Shown piece by piece: positions 43,842 to 51,813 of a stretch of DNA of 64,000 bases; the first letter of the stretch is position 1, and every line of letters begins with the position of its first letter. The DNA is from Sphingomonas sp. Leaf22. GTDB lineage: Bacteria; Pseudomonadota; Alphaproteobacteria; Sphingomonadales; Sphingomonadaceae. The stretch lies in NCBI RefSeq assembly GCF_001421715.1, contig NZ_LMKP01000044.1:172603-236602 (forward strand). Direction: 5' to 3'. Below the pieces are notes generated by a model, which saw only the letters and a list, made by a program, of their open reading frames with translations, did no database searches and had not been told where the DNA came from. The position numbers and the translations under genes are program-made.

Positions 43842-44797
43842 CGGGGAAACTCCGCTAGGGCGGTGGTCAGGCGCGACAATGCCGCGTCGTCGGGTGGCAG
43901 GCCGATCCGCAACCGGTCGCGCCGGTCGGCGAACGGTCGGGTCAGGATGGCATGGTTGCACAAATGGCGGAACAGCGCGTGCGCGTCGCGGGCCTCGATC
44001 AGCCGGAACAGCGGCGCGCGGCCGACGATATCGACCCCGGTCAGCACACGGTCGAGCAGCGCGCCGACCGTCGCGATCCGCTCTGCCTGTGCGTCGGCAA
44101 AGGCGCGATCGGCATAGGCCGCCGCCCCGATCCGCACCGCCGCACTCGACACCGGCCAGTCGCCGAGCAGGTGACGCAGCGCGCCCGCCACCCCGCTCCC
44201 GGCAAGGACGAAGCCCAGCCGCAATCCGGGCAGGCCATAGAATTTGCCGAACGATCGCAGCACGATCAGCCGGTCGGACGCCTCCGCCGCCAGACCGCCC
44301 ACGGGATCGGCATAGGCTTCGTCCACCACCAGTGTCATCCGCCTTGCCACCGCACGCAGATCGTCCGCCGGCGTGACGAAGCCATCGGGATTGGCGGGGC
44401 TCGCCAGCACCAGCAGATCGGCATCGCCCGGATCGCCGAGCGCCGCCACCGCGCTTGCGTTCGGCCATGCAGCAGCGTGGCCGGCATAGCCCGGTCGCAC
44501 CACCGCCGGTCGCCTGGCGGCAAGGATCACCGCCAGCAACCGCAGCGCCAGATCGGTGCCCGGCACCGCGACCACCGACGCCGGATCGGCGACCCCGAAC
44601 GCCTGCGCCGCCACCCGTTCGAGTTCGGCCAGTTCATCCGGTTCGGGCAGCCGGTCATGGCCCGGATCGATCGCACCATGGGGATACGCCCATGGCGCGA
44701 TGCCGGTCGACAGGTCGATCCAGTCGTCTCCGCCGAACGCACGCATGGCGGCGGTCACCCGCCCGCCATGCGCACAGAATTCGGCGAGGTCGTGCAT
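43838..44797 (-). CDS. cobD: Threonine-phosphate decarboxylase (PLP enzyme)
   Basis: A 319-residue fold-type I PLP enzyme (CobC in alphaproteobacterial naming), making aminopropanol phosphate for the corrinoid nucleotide loop. HGGRVTAAMRAFGG and DLSTGIAPWAYP at the N-terminus are typical; SPANPDG, LVVDEAYAD with the PLP-binding Asp, and LRSFGKFYGLPGLRLGF with the Schiff-base Lys follow. ATG 44797 overlaps the btuB stop. It supplies the partner substrate for cbiB in the same operon. Confidence 0.88.
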   Translation of the reverse strand: MHDLAEFCAHGGRVTAAMRAFGGDDWIDLSTGIAPWAYPHGAIDPGHDRLPEPDELAELERVAAQAFGVADPASVVAVPGTDLALRLLAVILAARRPAVVRPGYAGHAAAWPNASAVAALGDPGDADLLVLASPANPDGFVTPADDLRAVARRMTLVVDEAYADPVGGLAAEASDRLIVLRSFGKFYGLPGLRLGFVLAGSGVAGALRHLLGDWPVSSAAVRIGAAAYADRAFADAQAERIATVGALLDRVLTGVDIVGRAPLFRLIEARDAHALFRHLCNHAILTRPFADRRDRLRIGLPPDDAALSRLTTALAEFPR

Positions 44798-46734
44798 CAG
44801 TAGCGGAGCCGCACGCCGCCATAGGCAGCGCGTCCCGGCGTCCCGTACTGGAAGATCGTCTGATAGCGTTCGTCGAACAGGTTTTCGACGCGGCCATAGA
44901 CGTCGATCCGCTCGGTCACCGGGAACGACGCGCGCAAATCGGTCAGGACATAGCCGTCCAGTCGCCGCGCGTTCGACGCATTGTCGAAACTGTCGCCGAT
45001 CATCGTGACGGTCGCGCCGACGCCAAGACCGAACGCCCAGCGATAATCGGCGTTGACGGTCAGGCTGTCGGCTGGCCGCCGCGCCAGCTTGCGCCCGAAA
45101 TTGGCGGTCCCGGCCGACCGGTTCTCGGCGTCCAGCCACGTATAGGCGGCCACGACGGTGAACGCCTCGACCGGCCGCAGCTTCAGCGCGACTTCGACAC
45201 CCTTCGCCTCGGCACGGGCGATATTGTCATAGGTGCCGTTCGGCTTGCCGACACAGACGCCGGTCGTCACGCCGAAGCACGAGACGAACGCGATCAGATC
45301 CTTCGACGTGCGATCGAACCATGTCGCGCTCGCCTCGACCGCGCCGTTCAGTCCGCGCTGGGTAATGCCCGCATCCCAGCCCTGCGAACGTTCCGGGGTC
45401 AGCGCCGCATTCCCATATTCGCTCTGCAACTGGAACAGGGTCGGTGCCTTGAACCCTTCCGAATAGCTTGCGCGGAACACAGTGCTGCCGGCGTTCGGCG
45501 ACCACACGCCGCTGCCCGAAAACACCGTCGCCCCGCCGAAGACATTATGGTCGTCATGCCGCACGCCGCCGGTCAGCGTCAGGTTCTCGATCGGCGTCAC
45601 CGCCAACTGGCCATAGACGCCCAGCAGCCGCGCGCGACCGGTAGCAGTCGGACCGCCGAAGCTCGACGTGGTGAAGCGCGACACCTCGCGCTCGACGCCG
45701 AAGGTCGCGAACACTGCGTCCGTCACGTCGAACGACCCCTGATAGTCGATACGGTCGTTGCGCCCCTTCCCCCGGAACGTCTCGGTCGGCGTGCCATCGG
45801 GGTCGGTATTGGTCCGGTTGCTCGACGTATGGGCATAGCCGACGCGGTTGCGGAACCGCCCGTCAAACAACGCGGCGTTCAGGCCGGTATAGCCGGTCCA
45901 TTGCTCGGCATCGCCGTACTCGCGGGTATCGCCGAAGCTGAAGCTCGGCGCGGGAAAGCCGTCGATCTCGGTCCGTCCGTTCGAATAGAAGCCGCGGACA
46001 TCGACCGATACGCTGTCGGCCAGCGCCACCGACACGCTACCGTTCGCGCCATAGCTGCGATAGCCATCCTTTTCGCGACCCGGCGCATAGGCCGAGATGC
46101 CGTCGGTGGTCAGGAAGCCGCCGCCGATGCTGGCCGATACCGGCCCCGCCTTGCCCGAGATGTTGGCGAACCCCTGTCCGGTACCGAACGAGCCGCCCTC
46201 GCCGCGCACGTTGATCGACAGATCGTCGGTCGGCTGGCGGGTGATGAGGTTGACGACGCCGCCGATCGCCTGGCTGCCCCACAGCACCGACTGCGCCCCG
46301 CGCAGCACTTCGATCCGGGCGATATTGCCGATCAGCAGATTGCCGAAGTTGAACCCGCCACCCGGCGACGACGGGTCGTTCAGCTTCACGCCGTCGATCA
46401 GCGCCACGGTCTGGTCGCTGTCGGCGCCGCGGATGTTGACGCTGGTCGTGGTGCCGATGCCGCCGTTGCGGGTGACGGTGACGCCCGGCGTCTGGCGCAA
46501 CAGGTCGGACACGACCACCGCCTGCCGCTGTTCGATGGTGGTCAGGTCGAGCACGGTGATCGCCTGCCCCACGGTATCGACCGGGCGGGCTTCGCGGTTG
46601 GCGGTGACGACGATCTCGTCGCCTTCCCCCGCCACGCGTTCGAGGCCGAGCGACGATTGCGCGCTCTGCGCAAAGGCCGGGGCCGCCGCGAACAGGCACG
46701 GCAGCAACAGCAAACGGGTCTTCGAAATCTTCAT
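44797..46734 (-). CDS. btuB: Outer-membrane cobalamin receptor
   Basis: A 645-residue TonB-dependent receptor of the compact BtuB/vitamin type, smaller than the three receptors upstream. Signal peptide MKISKTRLLLLPCLFAAAPAFA, TonB box DEIVVTANR (~39-47), plug with IEQRQAVVVSDLLRQTPGVT and VNIRGADSDQTVALIDGVKL, and a 22-strand barrel ending in a terminal aromatic, GGVRLRY. GGGGGAG precedes the ATG. It is the first gene of the operon and lies directly downstream of a cobalamin riboswitch, which fixes its substrate. Confidence 0.93.
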   Translation of the reverse strand: MKISKTRLLLLPCLFAAAPAFAQSAQSSLGLERVAGEGDEIVVTANREARPVDTVGQAITVLDLTTIEQRQAVVVSDLLRQTPGVTVTRNGGIGTTTSVNIRGADSDQTVALIDGVKLNDPSSPGGGFNFGNLLIGNIARIEVLRGAQSVLWGSQAIGGVVNLITRQPTDDLSINVRGEGGSFGTGQGFANISGKAGPVSASIGGGFLTTDGISAYAPGREKDGYRSYGANGSVSVALADSVSVDVRGFYSNGRTEIDGFPAPSFSFGDTREYGDAEQWTGYTGLNAALFDGRFRNRVGYAHTSSNRTNTDPDGTPTETFRGKGRNDRIDYQGSFDVTDAVFATFGVEREVSRFTTSSFGGPTATGRARLLGVYGQLAVTPIENLTLTGGVRHDDHNVFGGATVFSGSGVWSPNAGSTVFRASYSEGFKAPTLFQLQSEYGNAALTPERSQGWDAGITQRGLNGAVEASATWFDRTSKDLIAFVSCFGVTTGVCVGKPNGTYDNIARAEAKGVEVALKLRPVEAFTVVAAYTWLDAENRSAGTANFGRKLARRPADSLTVNADYRWAFGLGVGATVTMIGDSFDNASNARRLDGYVLTDLRASFPVTERIDVYGRVENLFDERYQTIFQYGTPGRAAYGGVRLRY

Positions 46735-46782
46735 GAGGCACTCCCCCCTGACATAACCAAGGGGACGCGCACCGATGCCGCC

Positions 46783-46797
46783 GGAACAGGCTGTTCC
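46783..46797 (-). promoter_or_regulatory. Hairpin between riboswitch and btuB
   Basis: GGAACAG and CTGTTCC flank a single central base in the btuB leader, between the riboswitch core and the btuB ribosome binding site. It could be part of the expression platform that the riboswitch aptamer controls. No U-rich terminator follows, so control of translation is more likely than of termination. Confidence 0.4.
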
Positions 46798-46879
46798 CAT
46801 GCGCGCACGACCCCCAACGACGTCGTCACGCGAGGAAACCCTCGATCGCCCGGCACACCCCGTCCGCGCGAAGGACAAC

Positions 46880-47060
46880 CGCGACGGGCAGGTCTCCTGG
46901 CTTCCGGGTCGTCGCCTTGCCCGGCCTTCCCGGACAAAAGTCCAGTGGCACACGGGGGAGCAGGGCTCGCCGGTCACAGTTGCGGGGGCAGCCCCGGATG
47001 GCGCGTCCAAAACGCGCTTCCGGGTTCCCTTTTCATCCCGTTTCTGGGAACCTGTCGCAT
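46880..47060 (-). ncRNA. Cobalamin riboswitch
   Basis: Read on the minus strand, the conserved cobalamin aptamer boxes occur in order: GGTTCCC (near 47046-47052), AAGGGAACC (47023-47031), the B12-box core GCTGCCCCCGCAACTGT (46976-46992), GTGCCACTGG (near 46943-46952), GGGAAGGCC, and GCCAGGAGACCTGCC (46887-46901). The aptamer ends ~150 bases before btuB. Binding adenosylcobalamin should shut down uptake and salvage. It lies between btuB and divergent cobU and acts only on the btuB side. Confidence 0.93.
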
Positions 47061-47095
47061 CCGCGCCCTTAGAGCGCATCGGGGCACAGGACAAG

Positions 47096-47614
47096 ATGGC
47101 GACGACAACCCTGTTCGTGGGCGGCGCGCGCTCGGGCAAGAGCCGGCTGGCGCAGCAGGCGTGCGAGGCGCTGCCGGGGCCATGGACCTATCTCGCCACC
47201 GCAGAGGCGTGGGACGAGGAGATGACCGACCGCATCGCCCGCCACCGTGCCGATCGCGGGCCGGGATGGCAAACGGTCGAATGCCCGATCGATCTGGCCA
47301 GCGCGATCGATGCGGCGACGGGGCCGGTGCTGATCGATTGCCTGACGCTGTGGCTGTCGAACCTGATGCTCGGCGACCATGATATCGACCGCCACACCAC
47401 CGATCTGCTCGCCGCGATCGGCCGCGCGCCGCATCCGGTGCTGCTGGTCGGCAACGAGGTCGGCATGGGCATCGTCCCCGACCATCCGCTGGGCCGCCGG
47501 TTCCGCGACGCGGCGGGGCGACTCAATCAGGCAGTGGCGGCGACGGTCGACCGCAGCTGGTTCGTCGTGGCGGGGATGGTGTTGCCGCTCGAGCGGTTCG
47601 ATCCGGCGACCTGA
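47096..47614 (+). CDS. cobU: Adenosylcobinamide kinase/guanylyltransferase
   Basis: A 172-residue bifunctional CobU (CobP), phosphorylating adenosylcobinamide and then transferring GMP to give AdoCbi-GDP, the substrate of CobS. Seen: TLFVGGARSGKSRLAQ (P-loop), YLATAEAWDEEMTDRIARHR, LIDCLTLWLSNLML and VGNEVGMGIVP. AGGA lies before ATG 47096; an in-frame extension upstream would run through the riboswitch and is rejected. It is transcribed away from the rest of the cobalamin operon and is not preceded by a riboswitch on its own strand. Confidence 0.92.
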   Translation: MATTTLFVGGARSGKSRLAQQACEALPGPWTYLATAEAWDEEMTDRIARHRADRGPGWQTVECPIDLASAIDAATGPVLIDCLTLWLSNLMLGDHDIDRHTTDLLAAIGRAPHPVLLVGNEVGMGIVPDHPLGRRFRDAAGRLNQAVAATVDRSWFVVAGMVLPLERFDPAT

Positions 47615-47617
47615 CCG

Positions 47618-47693
47618 TACCCCCGCGCAGGCGGGGGTCCAGAGCCGCAAACGCCGCGCCCGATTACCCTGGATCCCCGCCTGTGCGGGGATA
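47618..47693. repeat. REP-like inverted repeat downstream of cobU
   Basis: Two 25-base arms (47618-47642 and 47669-47693) are near-complements: each contains its own small hairpin (CCCCCGCGCAGGCGGGGG; CCCCGCCTGTGCGGGG) next to TCCAG/CTGGA. It sits between converging cobU and the NmrA-like gene, so it may also end both transcripts. Such paired palindromes are typical repetitive extragenic elements of sphingomonads. Confidence 0.7.
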
Positions 47694-47701
47694 CGAATGG
47701 G

Positions 47702-48598
47702 TTAAGGTGCCACCACCTCCCGCAACGGCGTCCACGCCACGTCATACCGCCCGTTATCCACCGGTGCCGACGGCGCGCGCCCGTCGAACATGTTGTGGAG
47801 ATACTGCATCCCCTGCCACGCCGGAAACACCTGATCGCGCGCGGGGAACAGCCGGCGCGTCACCCCGATCATCCGCGACAGCGCCCCCAGCGATCCGGCG
47901 CGCAGCAGGCCATAGGGCCGCCCCGTCACCTCGCCCATCAGCGCCGCCAGATCGCGGGCGCTGACCTCGGCCCCCGCGATATGCAGGTCGCGCGGCGCGG
48001 CGGGATCGAGTGCGGCGGCGGCGGTATAGGCGGCGACATCGTCCTTGGTCGTCAGCGCGAACTTCGTGTCGGCATCGCCCCAATAGAGCACCCGACGCAC
48101 CCGCCGCTGGATCAACGGCATCTGTCCGTTGAGCATATCGGCGAACGCGCCGTTCAAGATCGACGTCGCCATGATCGGCGCGGTGTCGATCCGGGTGCGG
48201 AACGCGCGGCGCAGGTCGAAATTGCGGTTGGTGCCGGTCGGCAGCGCGCGGTAATCGATCGAGAAATCGGACGGAATGAACCGCGCCGCGCCACCACCCA
48301 GCGCCGCATCCAGCAGTCGTGTCTGGGTTTCCAGAATCGTCTCGCCCAACCCGTTCAGCGCCGACACCACGCACACCACGCCGCGACAGGCATGGGCCAG
48401 CGCCTGCGCATCGTCGAAATCGACCGGACAGGGTTCGGCCCCGATCGCTTCCAGCGCGGCAAGCCGATCGGCCGCCGTCCCGGCGCGGACCAGCGCGCGC
48501 ACCTTCGCACCGCGCGTCACGGCCGCCTTCGCGATCCGTCCGCCCAGATCGCCGGTCGCCCCGGCGACGATGATCGTGTCGTTGGTCGTTTCCCGCAT
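47702..48598 (-). CDS. NmrA-like NAD(P)-binding oxidoreductase
   Basis: A 298-residue atypical short-chain dehydrogenase of the NmrA/isoflavone-reductase-like group. Rossmann motif VAGATGDLGGRIA near the N-terminus, then VSALNGLGE and FIPSDFSIDYRALP, and LTTKDDVAAYTAAAAL, common in this family. It lacks the classic Y-x-x-x-K. Function may be NADPH sensing or reduction of a small aromatic substrate. It stands alone and ATG 48598 leads MRETTNDTIIV. Confidence 0.75.
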   Translation of the reverse strand: MRETTNDTIIVAGATGDLGGRIAKAAVTRGAKVRALVRAGTAADRLAALEAIGAEPCPVDFDDAQALAHACRGVVCVVSALNGLGETILETQTRLLDAALGGGAARFIPSDFSIDYRALPTGTNRNFDLRRAFRTRIDTAPIMATSILNGAFADMLNGQMPLIQRRVRRVLYWGDADTKFALTTKDDVAAYTAAAALDPAAPRDLHIAGAEVSARDLAALMGEVTGRPYGLLRAGSLGALSRMIGVTRRLFPARDQVFPAWQGMQYLHNMFDGRAPSAPVDNGRYDVAWTPLREVVAP

Positions 48599-48664
48599 CA
48601 ATCCTCCGAACCGCCAGGCGACGTCGTGCGTTCCCCGACGCGGCAACGCAAGGGGGCGGAAGGG

Positions 48665-49528
48665 ATGAATCAGGATTGGCCACGCTGCCCGATCTGCGGC
48701 AACGCCAACTGGCACGACCGCGCGCTGCCCGAATGCACCCATTGCGGGCTGGCGGTCGCCGATCTGGCCTTCGACCCGCCCGCGCTTCGCGCGGCGATCG
48801 ACGACACCCTGCGCACCGGCACGCCCGAGCGCGGCTTCGCGCTGTCCCCCCATGCCCGTCGCAATGCCGCATGGGCGCTGGGACTGGTCGACGGCAAACC
48901 GGCGACACCGCAGCCACACGCCGTCACGCTCGGCATGATCGCCCGCGCCGGTGAGGCGGACGGGATCGCGGCGATGCTGGCGGGGTTGCGACCCGACTTC
49001 CCCCGCGCGATCGTCCTGCTCGACGGCACGCGCGACGACGCGGCGGCACTGGCCGGACGGGTGCCATGGGCGCGGATCGTCGCGCATCCGCTGAACGGCG
49101 ACTTCGCCGCGCAGCGCAACCAGGTGCAGGCATTGGCGACCGGCTGGGTACTGCAACTCGATACCGACGAACTGCCCGATGCCGCCTTGCTCGCCGCGCT
49201 CGGCTGGCTGACCGCAGCGGCCGATCGCGACGGGCTGCGATCGCTCGGCCTGCCGCGCCGCAACCGGGTCGACGGGGTGCCATCGGCGCTGTGGCCCGAC
49301 ATCCAGTACCGGCTGAACCGGGCGGAAATCCGCTTCGCCGGCGTCGTCCATGAACGCCCGGTGGTGCCGTTCGAACGCACCGCGCTCGCGCTGGCCGGGG
49401 CGATCGACCATTTTCTAAGCCGGTCGCGCGTCGTCGAACGGTCGCGCGTTTACGAAGCCATGTCGACCGGGGCCGGCCGCCCCAGCGACGAGGCCGCCCT
49501 GCTCCGCCCGTTCGCCGCCACGACATAG
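48665..49528 (+). CDS. Glycosyltransferase-like protein with zinc-ribbon N-terminus
   Basis: A 287-residue protein. Residues 8-27 hold two C-x-x-C pairs (CPICGN and CTHCG), a zinc-ribbon-like knuckle unusual for glycosyltransferases. The remainder resembles a family-2-like GT-A fold: VLLDGT, then QRNQVQALATGWVLQLDTDELPD with a DxD-type metal motif. AGGG precedes ATG 48665. It faces the convergent GT4 gene, and their 3' ends overlap by 79 bases. Confidence 0.65.
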   Translation: MNQDWPRCPICGNANWHDRALPECTHCGLAVADLAFDPPALRAAIDDTLRTGTPERGFALSPHARRNAAWALGLVDGKPATPQPHAVTLGMIARAGEADGIAAMLAGLRPDFPRAIVLLDGTRDDAAALAGRVPWARIVAHPLNGDFAAQRNQVQALATGWVLQLDTDELPDAALLAALGWLTAAADRDGLRSLGLPRRNRVDGVPSALWPDIQYRLNRAEIRFAGVVHERPVVPFERTALALAGAIDHFLSRSRVVERSRVYEAMSTGAGRPSDEAALLRPFAATT

Positions 49529-50670
49529 GCCGCCGCCGTCTCCGCCGCGAGGCCGGCGCGGGTGAACCGCCCCGCCGCCACCCGCGCTGCGGCCGACAGC
49601 GCCAGCCGCAGCGCATCGTCGCACAGCATCCGCCGCAAGACCGCGCCCAGCGCGATGGCCGTGCAATCCTGCGCCAGCAATCCCGCGCCACTGCCGCCGA
49701 CGAACAGCCTCGCGCTCGGGTCCTCGCCGCACGCCGCGATCGGCCGGCCGAACGTCATCGCCTCCTGATACACCAGCCCGAAACTCTCGTAGCGCGACGG
49801 CGCGACGACGATATCCGCCGCCGCCAGCGCGGCATGGAGCGCATCGTCCTCGACCCGGTGATGGACGTCGATCCGCCGGAGCGCCGCCTGTGGCAACCGG
49901 TCGAGTTCATGGCGGTGCAGCCCGATCATCGTCAGGCGGAAATCGGGCAGCGTGCCGGCATCGGCCTCCGCCGCCAGCGCGGGCAGCGCGCCGATCAGCG
50001 CATCGGTTCCCTTGCGCGGTTCGTTGCGCCCGACAAACAGCAGGCGCAACGCGGCATTGCCGGGCGGATAGGGCGCGGCCTGTCCCGCCGCCACGATCGC
50101 GGGCGGCAGGCTCAGCCCGATCACGGCATGTCCCGGCCCCGGCGGCACCGTGCCGTACAGCGCCGCGACCTTCGTACCATGCGCTTCGGTATTGGAAATC
50201 AGCCCGGCGGACTGCCGCGCCGACAGCGCCTCCAGTGCCACCGCCGCCCAGCGGTCGATCCGGTCGCGCAGGGTGCGGGGCTTGGCGGCGCTGGTCGCGA
50301 CCGGCGTCGAATTGCGGGTGACCAGCGGCACCGGCCCGGTCAGCGCGACCCACAGCCCCGGCGCATACCAGTTGGTCGCCTCGACCACGTCGAACGGGCG
50401 CTCGGCATGCAGCCGCCGCACCGTCCGCGCGATCATCGCCGGGCCGCATGCATGGCCGATGCCCGGCCAGCGCCGCAACCGGGCCAGCCAGCCATCGCCC
50501 TGCGCACCGATCACCTCGACCGCGCCGTCCATGCTGCGGTCGCGGCGATCCATCGTCACGACGCGGACGTCATGCCCCGCCTCGGCCAGCGCCTGCGCGA
50601 TCTCCTGCGCCGCGCGCGACAGGCCGCTCTTTTCGGGGGGATAGGCCCAACTGATGAGTCCGACCCTCAC
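49450..50670 (-). CDS. Family-4 glycosyltransferase A
   Basis: A 406-residue GT-B fold glycosyltransferase. N-terminal acceptor domain begins VGLISWAYPPEKSGLSRAAQ; the C-terminal nucleotide-sugar domain has LLFVGRNEPRKGTDALIGAL and the E-x7-E motif in PSRYESFGLVYQEAMTFG. It starts at GTG 50670, overlapping the stop of the next glycosyltransferase gene upstream. Likely acts on a cell-surface or soluble glycoside; no donor can be named. Its 3' end runs 79 bases into the convergent gene. Confidence 0.8.
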   Translation of the reverse strand: MRVGLISWAYPPEKSGLSRAAQEIAQALAEAGHDVRVVTMDRRDRSMDGAVEVIGAQGDGWLARLRRWPGIGHACGPAMIARTVRRLHAERPFDVVEATNWYAPGLWVALTGPVPLVTRNSTPVATSAAKPRTLRDRIDRWAAVALEALSARQSAGLISNTEAHGTKVAALYGTVPPGPGHAVIGLSLPPAIVAAGQAAPYPPGNAALRLLFVGRNEPRKGTDALIGALPALAAEADAGTLPDFRLTMIGLHRHELDRLPQAALRRIDVHHRVEDDALHAALAAADIVVAPSRYESFGLVYQEAMTFGRPIAACGEDPSARLFVGGSGAGLLAQDCTAIALGAVLRRMLCDDALRLALSAAARVAAGRFTRAGLAAETAAAYVVAANGRSRAASSLGRPAPVDMAS

Positions 50671-51731
50671 GCCACCGCCCCATGCGCCAGCGCGATCCGT
50701 TGCCGGTACAGCGCCACATATTCCTCCGCCATGCGGGTCGCGGTGAAGCGCGCCTCGAACCGTTCGCGCACCTTCGCCCGGTCGAGCGTGTCGATCCGCG
50801 CCAGCGCCGCGACCGCCTCCTCCTCGTTCTTCACGACGAAGCCGGTGACGCCGTGGTCGACGACCTCGCGCACGCTGCCGCGATCCCATGCGATCACCGG
50901 CGTGCCGCAGGCCATCGCCTCGATCATCACCAGTCCGAAGGGTTCGGGCCAGTCGATCGGGAACAACAGCGCCGCCGCTTCGCCCAGCAAGGCCTGTTTG
51001 CCGCGGTCGTCGACCTCGCCGACGTGGTCGGCATCGTCGCCCAGCAACGGTGCGACCCGTTCGTCAAAATAGCGCGGATTGCCGACATCGATGCCGCCGG
51101 CCAGCCGGATCGGTCGCCCGGCCACGCGCGCGACGCGGATTGCGACATCGGGCCGCTTCTGGTCGGTCATCCGCCCGATAAACGCGACCCCCGGCCCGCC
51201 CGGACCGGCCGAGAACCGCTCGGCCGGAATGCCGTGATGCACCACCCCCGCGCGGTTGGCGCGCGGCAGGTCGCGCGCCTGCGCCGCCGAGATCGCGACG
51301 ACCGGCAATTCGGGAAAGCTGTGGAAGAACAGCTTGCGGTCGAGCTCGTCCAGCCGCCAGTGGACCGTCGTCACGCTCTGCCCGATCCGCTTGCCGAGCA
51401 CCGCGGCATGGGCGAACTCGCCATGGCAATGGACGATGTCGAACTCGTGCAGATGCTGCGCCAGCAGTCCCAGTTGCGCCGCTTCCAGCGCGGCGGGCAC
51501 GCCCGGCGCGACCGGCCCGTGATACGCCTGCAACGCCTGCAGGCTGGGATGCGCCGACAGGTGGCGGGCGGTGGTGATGCTGTCGCTGGGAGCGATCAGC
51601 GTCACGTGATGACCCATCGCCATCAACGCCTCGGTCAGATCGGACACGACACGTTCGGTCCCGCCCGTCCTGCCCGGTGGCGTGGGGTAGATGACGGGGG
51701 CGATCTGCGCGATCCGAAGCGGGGATACCAT
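50667..51731 (-). CDS. Family-4 glycosyltransferase B
   Basis: A 354-residue GT-B fold retaining glycosyltransferase: N-terminal IAQIAPVIYPTPPGRTGGTER and MGHHVTLIAPSDS, then VAFIGRMTDQKRPDVAI and the E-x7-E motif in PIDWPEPFGLVMIEAMACG. It is cotranscribed with glycosyltransferase A (GTGA overlap) and divergent from the sucrose-phosphate synthase, 82 bases away. The close association suggests a shared osmolyte or glycoconjugate pathway. Confidence 0.8.
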   Translation of the reverse strand: MVSPLRIAQIAPVIYPTPPGRTGGTERVVSDLTEALMAMGHHVTLIAPSDSITTARHLSAHPSLQALQAYHGPVAPGVPAALEAAQLGLLAQHLHEFDIVHCHGEFAHAAVLGKRIGQSVTTVHWRLDELDRKLFFHSFPELPVVAISAAQARDLPRANRAGVVHHGIPAERFSAGPGGPGVAFIGRMTDQKRPDVAIRVARVAGRPIRLAGGIDVGNPRYFDERVAPLLGDDADHVGEVDDRGKQALLGEAAALLFPIDWPEPFGLVMIEAMACGTPVIAWDRGSVREVVDHGVTGFVVKNEEEAVAALARIDTLDRAKVRERFEARFTATRMAEEYVALYRQRIALAHGAVA

Positions 51732-51813
51732 CGCCCACCGGAACCAAGCGAAAGCCGAACGGTTCCTGTGAGGACGGGCACAAGTCCGTATTTTTTAACG
51801 GGAAAGTTCCGTA

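Noticed and set aside
44455..47382. Plus-strand 975-codon open frame over btuB and the riboswitch
   Set aside because: Antisense to btuB, with no recognisable domains; runs through the riboswitch into cobU in another frame.
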